From contig JAJEKV010000054.1 of assembly GCA_021234155.1 (NCBI GenBank), forward strand, positions 4,385,962 through 4,449,961: a stretch of 64,000 bases of DNA, read 5' to 3'. Position numbers and translations under genes: made by a program. The notes below the pieces were generated by a model. That model searched no databases. It saw only the letters and a program-made list of their open reading frames with translations, and was not told the origin of the DNA. This document shows positions 28,091-38,183 of this stretch, piece after piece. Position 1 is the first letter of the stretch. Each line of letters starts with the position of its first letter. Source of the stretch: Isoetes taiwanensis (taxonomy: Eukaryota; Streptophyta; Lycopodiopsida; Isoetales; Isoetaceae).

Positions 28091-29022
28091 TATCTACAAA
28101 GTGTGCACAGGAGGGGCGGATGGAGTGGACTACCCTAGCCATTGTTCTATGCCAGCCAACACGATGTTATACCTCTGTCTGTTGTTATCTTGAGGCCCTA
28201 ACTGTCAGTCGACCCCATGGATAATGTAGAGCCTTTATTTATGGAATATTGCTTATATTATCTTATACTTGTATTACTATGTAGATGATGATGATGATGA
28301 TGGATGGACCACCCTTCGTGGTGGTATATTATTTTGTGTATGATTCTTAGATGCTAACATGTATGTGTGCTTCCACTGTATAGGACTCCCATAGAGGAGG
28401 TGGGACGAATGACACCAACGTATTCCTCACCAGGACACTTGGCCATCCCAGCCGGTCCGAGTTAGATGGAAGGCCTTTCCATAGTGATGTGGTTGCCATG
28501 GGAGGGAAATTCCCTGCATAGTGTCGTATAGATTCTGGGAGCGCCATAGCCTATCTGCAAAGTGTGCATAGGAGGGGTGGATAGAGTGGACTACCCTAGC
28601 CATTGTTCTATGTCAGCCAACGCCATTGTCATTATTCCGTCAGCCGTTATCCAGAGGCCCTGGCTGTCAATTGACCCATATGAGTCTGAGCCTGGGGTAG
28701 AATCCTCATTTATGGTGCATTTCCTTTATTGTGTTGGTATTTTGTTGATTCATATTGATGATGATGGCCCACCCTTTGTGGTGGCATATTATTTATTTGT
28801 ATTGTTGCCAGGTGCTAACATGTATGTACGCTTCCACTATATAGGATTCCCATAGAAGGCGTGGGACGAATAACACCTCCGTGTCCTTCACCCGGACACT
28901 TAGCCATCACAAGTGGTCCGAGTCAGATAGAGGGCCTTTCCATGGTGATGAAGTTGCCATGGGAGGGAAATTTCTCGTATTTATACGATGGGAGCATCGT
29001 ATAGGTTCGGGGAGTGTCACAA
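28089..29022. repeat. Tandem duplication, period about 461 bp
   Basis: CAGCCTATCTACAAAGTGTG at 28,086 is matched by AGCCTATCTGCAAAGTGTG at 28,548. Homology runs the whole unit, through CCACCCTT-GTGGTGG-ATATT and the GGGAGGGAAATT motif. It includes a short GAT microsatellite (28,282-28,302). No coding content was recognised. It could be retroelement debris. Confidence 0.8.
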
Positions 29023-31270
29023 ATAGTATGTTTTTATCAATTAAATTTTATAGACTAAAAGCCCTTGGTTTGAGGTATTATATATATATTTGTTAAAACA
29101 AACTAGATAAATATAGCCAATGAAATCTCCTCAAGAAATCTAACTATAAACAATAAGGATCATTCAACTATAAATACACATTTGTTAAAACAAATTGGAT
29201 AAATATAGTCAATGAAATCTCCCCTTTAAATTTTATAGCGATACGCTTGATTTTAGAATATTCCGTGTTTTGATTGGGGGCAAATAATAGCATATTTCGA
29301 AGGAGGAAAAAAGGGAAAAAATCGTCCATCGAAAGGCCAATAGGTTGCCATGCACTATTTTTTTTTTCTTGGCCTCTTTTCATTGTAAATAAATTTTATG
29401 CAACGACATTAAATACGATGTTCATTTTCCACATAGAATTGTTCAATTTTCATACAACATAAAATCCCTCCATCATACTTGGATTTTTAACTTACCAATT
29501 TGGTAAAAAGAAATGTTCGCGATGGCCTTGGCCGCCGCGATAAATTTCTTGCAAATAATAAGGATCATTCGACTATCTAAACATATATAAATGAGTTTGC
29601 TTTTTTTGTGCGCCTAAAAAAGAATTTTTTATCTTTGATTGTCTTTAATGAACTGTGTTTAATTTGGTTCTGAAATCTGCCACCAAGAAATCAAGTTTTT
29701 CAGTGTCGTTGCCGATATCAGAAATCACGAGGGATTTTTAGGGATCTAGCTTGGACGCCATAGCCGGCAGGAGAAGTTTTGCACGAGCATGACTTCTTTC
29801 CTTTGCCTTGATCAAGTGATTTGAGAAAGAAGGCAGAGACTCAAGGATTGAAGCCCTGTGTATGAGCTCGTTCGTCAGAAAGATCGTGCCCCAAGAGAAA
29901 AATAAAAACTTGCAAAATGACCATAGCCATACCCTCCCTTCTACAAAGTTCAAGGCTCCTCAGGCTTTTCTCTAATGAACCCTCCTTTAAACACAAATTT
30001 CACATTCTTCACGTTTTTTCTTCCTTTTCATTAAGCATACTTTCGCAAAACTAAAGACCCAAATTTTCAATGAAACAAATGCAGAAGATTCTTGCAAGTT
30101 CTTGGGTTAGAGAAGATATTTGCAAGTTCTTGAGTAGAGTAAAGAAGATATTTTTACCAGCTTCTGGAATCACCAACTTTAAATTATGCTCCAAAATGTA
30201 AAAACAGGATAGGATCGATTTTGCCATATCCACCAGTCACGCCTCGACACGTGGCACATATTCTTTTAAAGAATGTGAGACAAATTTTAAGTCACGGACG
30301 GGGTAACTTTTTACTCGACATTCTTCCCTTCTGCGACGTTTTCACTGGACATTCTTTGCTTTTACCTTGCATTCTCGCCCATTTCACCCTGCAGAATCGA
30401 TCCTACCCTTGTTTTCACATTTTAAGAATTACCCCGGGGCTTGAATTCCGGGGTGTCAGCATTGCCTCCGCGCTGCACCTTAGGGTGATTTCCTCCTTTC
30501 GCTCCAGTTCCAGGGGCTCTCGGCTTTTCGTGCAGAGGCAATGCTGACACCTCGGAATTCAAGCCTCAGGGTGATTCTTACATACATAACTAGGAATAAG
30601 TCACCTTGGGGTTTTAGTTCATCTAAAATCAAATAATGCAGAAAAGTTCTTTGAGTAAGCAGACAGTTGTGTGTCTGGTAATCGGTCGTCTGTCGCGGTT
30701 TTCGACATAAACTTGAGCAGCGGCGAACATGATGGAGTTGTTTTTCTTAGATGGTTGTTAGGAAGAGGAAAAGTGGATCCTAACATTAATATTTCTCCAT
30801 TGTTTGTCTGTCTATTGTAGCACCTTCTTTTCCCATTTTCACATTAACTACATGGCCATTCTGAGCTTGCAGCATCCAACTGGCCTTGCTTGGCCTATCT
30901 TAGAATCGTTGCCTCAGAATCATGTGATTCACTTTTTCTACCTTTAAGGACCATTGGTTCCAAATGGGCCAATCCTCACAAGTTTAGAACCAAAGAAATG
31001 GCCGCTGCGATCAATTTCTTGTAAATAGTAAGGATCATTCAAATACCCTACGGGGGGTCATGATTAGATGATTGAACCTATTTTTTTCACCCACCTCATT
31101 TAATAACGTTGATCTATTGTTAAGAAATTTGATTCATTTTGCCATGGTTTACAGTTGGACCATGGCAGTCCTCTTATGTCCAAGAGCTCGAAGAATATTC
31201 GAGGCATAAAACCTGAGAATGGTGGATTCGGTTACGTAATTAACTGAAGGTTGTTCCTTGATAGAAGATA
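29023..31270. other. No gene seen; AT-rich intergenic DNA
   Basis: Only short frames occur. A local duplication of CAATAAGGATCATTCAACTA-type sequence appears near 29,150 and variants recur at 29,558 and 31,030. The only other structure is the hairpin listed separately. Confidence 0.55.
30424..30579. repeat. Long imperfect hairpin (arms about 50 bp, total 156 bp)
   Basis: The left arm contains GGCTTGAATTCCGGGGTGTC and CAGCATTGCCTC. The right arm contains GAGGCAATGCTGACACC and CGGAATTCAAGCC. Only a few mismatches interrupt the stem, and the loop is about 50 bp. Size and shape suit a foldback MITE or a small-RNA precursor. No flanking duplication was identified. Confidence 0.8.
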
Positions 31271-31405
31271 TAAATGGCACTTGTTTTGTTCTTTATATAT
31301 TTGATTAAAAGGGCCCATGTCCTTTATGGGAAAAGGAAGCAAGATAGCAATTGCTTGAAAAGGGCGCCCTTTTTATGCCCACTATACTATATAGATACGC
31401 GGAAT

Positions 31406-32281
31406 ATGGTAGGCAAAGCACGACGATTAGGCGCGAAGAACGCAATGGCCAAGCCCGCCGGATCGCCATGGACCAAACTTACAAGCTCAGGCCCCTTCAA
31501 TACTCGCCAGGTATGGCAGGAAAATCTTGAAACAGAGATGTCTCGGATTGCTCGGCTCTGCAGACGGAACCCTAAATTATATGTTGCTTTGGATACAGAA
31601 TTTCCCGGCCTCATCTTTCATGCTCCAGAAAGCTTCCCCAGAGGACCCTTCTTGCATTATCCTACCCTGCGGGATAATGTTAATCAGTTAAAGCTCATCC
31701 AATTAGGTCTTACGTTTTTTGATGAGCAGGGGAGATTCCCTAACAAATCTTGGCAGTTTAACTTCAAATTCAGTTTAAACAGAGATGCTCATGCCAAAGA
31801 TTCTATTGAATTCTTGAGACAGAAAGGTACTAATTTCAGCAAAGCAGAGTACCATGGAATAGATCAAAACAAATTTAGCCTTGTGTTTCGCAGAAAGATT
31901 CAGGTTTTGAACACAAAAATTCAATGGATTACATTTTGTGGAGCATATGACATAGCATATTTTGTAAGGTTGTTGAGCAGGACGGATTTGCCAGAGAGGA
32001 AGGAAGATTTCTTCAGACTAATGGAAACTTATTTTCCAACAATCTATGATGTAAGGTACCTTTCATCTGTGAAGAAGTTTAGCATAAGTTTGTATGGAGG
32101 GTTAAGCAAGGTTGCAGAAACATTAGGGGTCCTAAGATTGGGAGCTTGCCACCAAGCTGGATTCGATAGCTTCCTTACTGCCTTTGCCTTTCAAAAATTG
32201 AAGGAGGAGCACTTTGCCCATACCCTTGTAAATTACAAAGGTGTAATATATGGCCTAAGAAAGGATCTCCCTTATTGTTGA
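31406..32281 (+). CDS. CAF1-type poly(A)-specific ribonuclease (CCR4-NOT deadenylase subunit), intronless
   Basis: The frame is open from 31,274, but the family-like region starts after Met at 31,406, chosen as start. FNTRQVWQENLETEMSRI matches the CAF1 N-terminus. The DEDD nuclease residues are visible in ALDTEFPG (Asp and Glu, about residues 63 and 65 from this Met), FCGAYDIAYF (Asp 182) and CHQAGFDSFLT (His 249, Asp 254). LRDNVNQLKLIQLGLTFFDE and FPTIYDVRYL are also typical. In plants CAF1 shortens mRNA poly(A) tails in the cytoplasm, often in stress and defence, and many plant copies lack introns as here. No disruption is seen. The region downstream of the Met is 291 aa, close to family length. 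Confidence 0.93.
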   Translation: MVGKARRLGAKNAMAKPAGSPWTKLTSSGPFNTRQVWQENLETEMSRIARLCRRNPKLYVALDTEFPGLIFHAPESFPRGPFLHYPTLRDNVNQLKLIQLGLTFFDEQGRFPNKSWQFNFKFSLNRDAHAKDSIEFLRQKGTNFSKAEYHGIDQNKFSLVFRRKIQVLNTKIQWITFCGAYDIAYFVRLLSRTDLPERKEDFFRLMETYFPTIYDVRYLSSVKKFSISLYGGLSKVAETLGVLRLGACHQAGFDSFLTAFAFQKLKEEHFAHTLVNYKGVIYGLRKDLPYC

Positions 32282-34981
32282 TACTTGTAAATATTAATTT
32301 TTTGGTGCCCAAAGCTCTTAGGCCATTTTGTCTCGTGGACAATAATAGCCAATTCAATTAAATTCAATCTTTTTATCAATCAATTCTTAAGAGGATATGC
32401 TAACTCGACCTTAATCCCCATGAAACTTACTTGTTGAACTAAATGGAATGTATCTAAGGAGAATTCACATGATACACACCATACCATAATCCAAATATAG
32501 TTACAATCATGTCACTTTGCGTTTCACATTATTTCCTTGAACCAACAAATATAAAAGAATATACATGGACGTGTGATGGCGACTTGATGCCAAAAGTAGA
32601 AATAGCATGAAAAGATGTATCAATTAAAATACCATTAAGATATTGGAGTAGAAATAGTTTACAAATTGCAATGCCAACTCTATATGTATGCATTACCTAG
32701 AAACAAAAGAAAATAACATATCTTTTGCCCAACCATCTTGTCACATGCGCAGAAGAAACAAAAGAAAATAACATATACAAAAGAAAATAACATATCTTTT
32801 GCCCAACCATCTTGTCACATGCGCAGAAGTCCGCTCCAAAACCTAAATTGGTTTCATAGGCCAAATCTTTCCTTTGTGGACGGATTTAGGCGAACTTCTA
32901 GGCATCAAGCCTAGGTATGAAGCAAGGCCTCATCAAGAAAACTCAAAGAAACAACATTAAAGAAGTACATTAATAGATCAAGAAACTCAAAGAAGCGACA
33001 TTAATAGATTACAAGGAATTTATTGCAGTAGCCTTACGTTTCTCTTTCCTGACCCTCCCCCCCCTCCCCCGGCCCATGCGTTAAAAGCAGAGATGTTCCC
33101 TAGCTTAAAGCCTACTGCTAAGCTAGGATTGACAACCTAAACTGTGACCAACCTGCTCCATTACCTAACTCTCCATTGAAATTGCCTGACATGGCGATCT
33201 CCTCAAAATACGAAGGCGTTGGGCCAGCGCCTTAGATATATGAACTCTACTTAAGCTCTGAGACTGATTTCTGCCCTCCAAAGCTCAAAATGACCTCGAA
33301 AAGTGTCTGAAATCGTTGTTGGTCCAAAATCTAAAAGGTTTTAGGGTTTAAGCTCTCTTTCTTAGGCTGAGATTCCACTGGCAAAGTTACGGCTATGTCA
33401 ATTAATCGAAGCCAATGTTGTAACGGCATCTCAGATCTGGCACTTCCACCCTGATTTCACTATGGCAGTTAGTAGTCACCAAAACGCTGCCCTCAAGACT
33501 AAAAATGCCCAAAGCTAATTGCAAAACACTCACTCTCCCGTCATGCTAATTGCCCTCTGCTAGATTTCTGCCAAGTAGGAAGCCGATGCTGCTGATCTTT
33601 GCCAAATTTGTGTTTTTGAATTCGGTGACTAATTAATACTGCAGTTAATGGAATCCTCCCATATCTTCCATCACAAAGACAGGGATGACTTTAAGGCACG
33701 AAATTTCGTTAACTTGCGATTTTTTACAAAATTGAAAAAATGGCCACGAATGTTTAGTAGGCCATGATAAAAAATTGCCAAGATTTTATGGGTGGACTTT
33801 CCCGCTCTTGCCACCGTCGCCAGAGATACGAACACCAAGGTATGCTGTTATCACCTTAGGAGTGATGAAATCCATTGATTTTTAACTGGTGCTTCACCAT
33901 AGTTATGAACCTGGTAAAAATAAAAATCCATAAATTCGCCTTACCTTTGTACATGTCGGTTTATATGGAGATTTTGGACTTTAGAGGAGCCATCACAGAA
34001 TCTGGGTCGGGAAAGCTTTTACGGTGAAACATCTCAGAGGATTAGGTTAGTATTTTGGGTGTTCAATTGTCATGTGGTGAGCTTGATTTAATTTTCTGTT
34101 GTAAACATGGACACCTACATTAGATCAGGTCGAAATTGCATGACAAAGGCTGAATTGAGGAATTTACAGAAAAACTAATCAAACTAGTCTACATCAGTCA
34201 AAATTGCTTGGCAGAGGTTAATTTATCTCATATTTATATTCTATTGCTTGCCAACAGTCATTCATTCTCTAAATTGGTTTAGATGGGTCTGAGAGTTTTG
34301 TGGAAATTGGTGAGTTTGAGGCACATTGCCATTAGAATTAGGAATACACGATAGGAATATAAACAAGAAAATTGTAGAGTTCTATGAAGGGCTGATGACA
34401 AGTATTTGCGCAGCAGAATAGATGCCATGGATATTTATCTGAGATAAATATGCACAGGCTTTGAGAATGCATACAAAACTCACTATATTTGAAGTGATGC
34501 CTTCATGCTAAGTTCTTCATGAGCCACAAAGGTCTTTTACACACAGTTTGGGCCAGTTTTAAACAACAATTTAATGTCTAAAGATCAGAATGAACAATAA
34601 ACAAGTGGAAGAATACGATTCTTTAAAATATGCTTGGCAGAAGTCAATTTATCTCATACTTATGTTCTATTGCTTGGCAGAAGTCATTCATTTTCATACT
34701 GTTCTATCTATTTATTGAGCAGGAGCTTGCAGGTTTGAGTGTTGCTTCAGCTATTTCAGAGATATTATTTACTTAATCATGTAAATACTGTTGAATTATT
34801 CCCTTTTATGCCCATCACTTGATAATCTCTAGTGCAGACATCTCCTTCTCCAGCCAAACACTTAGGAACTCAGAGTAATCACCTGCTGCCTGCAACAAGC
34901 TTGAAATCACAAGCTATATTAAAAACTCTTCATTATCTTGACTTTCAGAATCAGATTCAAAGTTACCTATATGTGTCTTAC
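32282..34981. other. No gene seen
   Basis: AT-rich, no credible frame. It contains the tandem duplication at 32,703 and two diverged copies of a GCTTGGCAGA-GTCAATTTATCTCATA segment at about 34,209 and 34,632. Missing downstream VPS53 exons were looked for and not found. Confidence 0.5.
32703..32829. repeat. Tandem duplication, period 74 bp
   Basis: Two identical blocks of about 53 bp (ACAAAAGAAAATAACATATC through CATGCGCAGAAG) start at 32,703 and 32,777. Confidence 0.85.
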
Positions 34982-35858
34982 CTTGTAACCTTGCAAAATT
35001 GCATGCAAAGAAGGTACTGCACATGCCATGAAGACGAAAAGATCTGCCAAATATCTTCATTAGCACGCAGCTGTCTCTTGATCCATGCATAACGGCGTTC
35101 TATCTTATCAAGTTTTGCCACCTCTGCATTAATGACCATTGCATGATATAGAAAACCAAAAACCCGAAGTAAAAATAAGGAACGCATAAAACAAGATCCA
35201 CATATGTAGACTACATACCTGTCCCTTGAAATATTTGTTGGTATGCAGTTAATTCCTTGCTGCATATATTACAGATAAGTTCCTCCCGAACTAATGGGTC
35301 AAGCGCATCAACCACCAGGTAAGCATCAGCAAATTGTTGCATTGAGCTCCCATCTTCCTTTAAACTAGGATTGCCTAGGCTGCAAAATGTAATCCTCCAT
35401 CAGAAACAAAATCAAGATATCATTCGACATGTGCACAATCAGGATATCATTCGACATGAATGAAATGGTTTTTTGACCCATATGCTTTCAGACATTCACA
35501 AGACAGAGTCCTTGAAATAAACATGTCATGTTTCTACCAGGTTTACCAAACCAGTTTCCTCAGAGCAGGACCTTATCATTTGACCTGAAACCCAGAACAC
35601 TGATTTTCAAGAAGCATAAGTGAGCAACATAATTGATTTTGATTTTGTATTGGAGCTTTGATTAAGGCGGATTCACATTATAAACTCAACTTGCACATGC
35701 ATTTGTCATCTATACTCCTAAACTTTATGGAATGTCACTCTGAAAATTTGATTAAGCCAGTACCTAGCAAAATCGGTAAATACATGTGATTTCAGTGTAA
35801 GCTTGATAGCCTTGAATTTTTCCCTCAAATCAGAGACCTTTGGATTGTCTCTGTAAGC
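34982..35858 (-). pseudogene. VPS53: VPS53 gene fragment (three exons of the GARP/EARP tether subunit)
   Basis: Minus-strand exons with proper splice signals are 35,858-35,764 (YRDNPKVSDLREKFKAIK), 35,379-35,219 (DAYLVVDALDPLVREELICN) and 35,123-34,982 (LDKIERRYAWIKRQLRANED). These are consecutive pieces of the conserved N-terminal half of plant VPS53, which tethers endosome-derived vesicles at the trans-Golgi. Neither earlier nor later exons were found nearby. The 8.4-kb methylase transposon begins 168 bp upstream of the first piece. The exons themselves look intact, so this is either a gene split by insertions beyond the window's readable parts or a captured fragment; I favour a fragment. 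Confidence 0.8.
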
Positions 35859-36025
35859 CTCAAAATGACTACAAAGCTTTGTTCATTTAATCTTTTTGCT
35901 CTATTATATGCTTTGTTCTAACCATGCATTTTGTATCTTTTTTTTTTTTGCATTTTGTATCTTACAGCATTTTGGCAGTTCTTCCTTGCAGATTAGCAAC
36001 ATTGCATCTAGCAACACGATTGCAA

Positions 36026-36071
36026 ATTAAACGGGAGTGTTGCATCACTCCCGTTTCAAAGATTCCCTTTA
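36026..36071. repeat. Left terminal inverted repeat with an 11-bp-arm hairpin
   Basis: Outermost ATTAAACGGGAG. Bases 36,029-36,056 form a perfect hairpin, AAACGGGAGTG / CACTCCCGTTT around TTGCAT. The hairpin is absent from the right end, where two AAACG-GAG motifs are in direct order instead. Confidence 0.82.
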
Positions 36072-37107
36072 AAAAAACACCGTGTTTCTAAAATAAGCCT
36101 TTTTTTATAGTTGTTGAGAATTTCTAGAGGTTCGCATTTTTTTTCATGCCATTTTGGCCCATCATTAGACGAAAACTTTGTACTTATGAAACAGAAATCA
36201 TAAAAATAGCGAAATTTAGGCATAGACTTGAAGAGATCGAAAGCATTACAAAAACAAGCACCGTAATAGAAAGGAAAAAAAAGTACTATGTTTTTAATAA
36301 ATTGTTGTACATCAATATTGAAGATTCATTGTAATAAATAATGATAATTTTAATATGCAGTAGTCAAAGATCTACATCATAGTCCTCCTCATTCTTTTTG
36401 CTGCTCTCTGCCATCTCGTCCTTCTGTTCTATCTGCTCCTTTGCTGGAGACTTGAGTTTTGTATCCTCCTTGTCCTCTGGAATGGTAGCTAAAGCTACTT
36501 CTTTAAGCTCTGCAAAGGTTGCCTCATCGTCTAGTGAGCTGGAGAATGGAGGCTGTATCTCTGAGGACGTTAGTTTAGCATAATCAGATGAAGACTTGGC
36601 CCCTAGCTCTTGATGTTCATCTGGTAAAGTAGGTAAGGCAGCCAGTCTCATCTTCACAAAATTAACAGCATCCTTATCAATATCCACGGCTACACAGTTG
36701 CGGCCCTTCTTAAGTGCACATGCGATAGTAGTACCAGAACCAGAGAAAGCATCAAGCACCCAATCTCCTGGACGCGAGAACATGTCCAGGAGATGGTTGA
36801 TGAGCTTTTGTGGTTTCTGGTAGTGATTCACAATCCTGCCTTGTGCAGTTGGGTCCTGCAATTTCTGTAACACTGCTGGAAACTCAAGGACGTTTGAGAA
36901 GTTTTGACAGGCGGCAGTGTTGAAGTGTTCCATGGTCCTCTTCCCATCAAAACTCCAATAAGCTACATGAAGGTACTCTACCTTGCTAAGCAACCTTGGT
37001 CCTCCACCATGGTAGTTGATGTTCGTTTTGTACCTAGTAAAACATTTAAAGTGATGTTTACTTAGCAAAAACAAGAACACACTTCGAAAACCAGAAGCAG
37101 GAAATAC

Positions 37108-37125
37108 TATTCCGGAATACACTAC
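37108..37125. repeat. Single TATTCCGGAATACAC-type palindrome in intron 4
   Basis: Near-complete copy lying between the exons that carry methyltransferase motifs IV and I. Confidence 0.8.
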
Positions 37126-37902
37126 GTAATCAAAGAGAAAAGTAAGCGTGATACGGAATAAGACTTACTGCACAAAGGTTTTCATATCCCGCCCGAATCG
37201 GAGAACCAAAGTGGTTTTGAAAGCTGATTCTACCAAGCCGATCGCATGCTCGAATGGAAAGTAACTAAACGCCAATGTTTAACCGTTGTGATCTGCTTGA
37301 TTCCATCAATAAAAGCATTAAACTCTGAAAATTTGAAGGGTTGGTCGTCATATCTGCTGTCTTTAAGCTTAAACCCGTAGGGAAGATCAGCAATAACCAA
37401 AGTGAAGTCCTGTGGCTTAACCGTTCCGACTAGGTTCGTGCAATCACCATGAATGATTGAATATAAATTGTTTTGATCAAACATGCTGAATCTCTCGTAG
37501 TCGGATGGTTCTAACTCAACAGATTCTTCGCCGCCTAACGACCTCTCTTCCCGTGCTGTTCTAACCAAATGCATGAAGCCCTCGGGAAGGTCTTTGTTTT
37601 TCTTTTTGCTCTGAGGAAAAGCATGACAACAACTGTAAGGAGATCGTGTGTGCAAAGGCGAGGAATGTTGAGAGTACTTACCCAGCCCTCAAAATTTGGT
37701 GCATATTGCACAATTCGCTCGTCAGAAATGGCTATAGGGTAGAGTTCCTTGCACCTTTCCCATGTCTCTACGTTTAGCTGCTCCATCAAACATGTTTGAC
37801 ATGTTATGACGTTCTTTTGGCTGCAAGACGTTAAGGAAACAATGAGTTAAAAAGTAAGAAACAAGGCAAAGAAGAAGAAAAACAAATAAAAGTCAAGCAA
37901 AA

Positions 37903-38183
37903 TGTATTCTGGAATACAAACTGGTTAACTGGTGATGTTACCTCGAAACAAAATGCATTGTGTATTCCGGAATACACATTGCTTCTCTGAAGAAAGCAAT
38001 GTGTATTCTGGAATACACAATACTTTTTTAGAAGAGGACATGTGTATTCCAGAATACACATGGCTTCCTTTACATGGGCAATGTGTATTCCGGAATACAC
38101 ATTGCTTGTCTCTAGAAAAGCATTGTGTATTCCGGAATACACAGTGCCCATGTGAAGAAAGGTATGTGTATTCTGGAATACAC
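37903..38183. repeat. Phased palindrome array in intron 2 of the methyltransferase gene
   Basis: Six copies of GTGTATTCCGGAATACAC start at 37,960, 38,001, 38,042, 38,083, 38,125 and 38,166, spaced 41, 41, 41, 42 and 41 bp. A degenerate one lies at 37,903. The 23-bp spacers differ in sequence, but several are self-complementary (ATTGCTT...AAAGCAAT). All lie within intron 37,821-38,247. Confidence 0.95.

Noticed and set aside
31274-31405. N-terminal extension of the CAF1 gene from the first ATG
   Set aside because: The extra 44 residues look like translated leader, and family similarity begins after the Met at 31,406.
37960-38183. CRISPR array (regular palindromic repeats with unique spacers)
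   Set aside because: The spacing mimics CRISPR, but the repeats are only 18 bp and fully palindromic, they lie in a spliced plant-type intron, and there are no cas genes.
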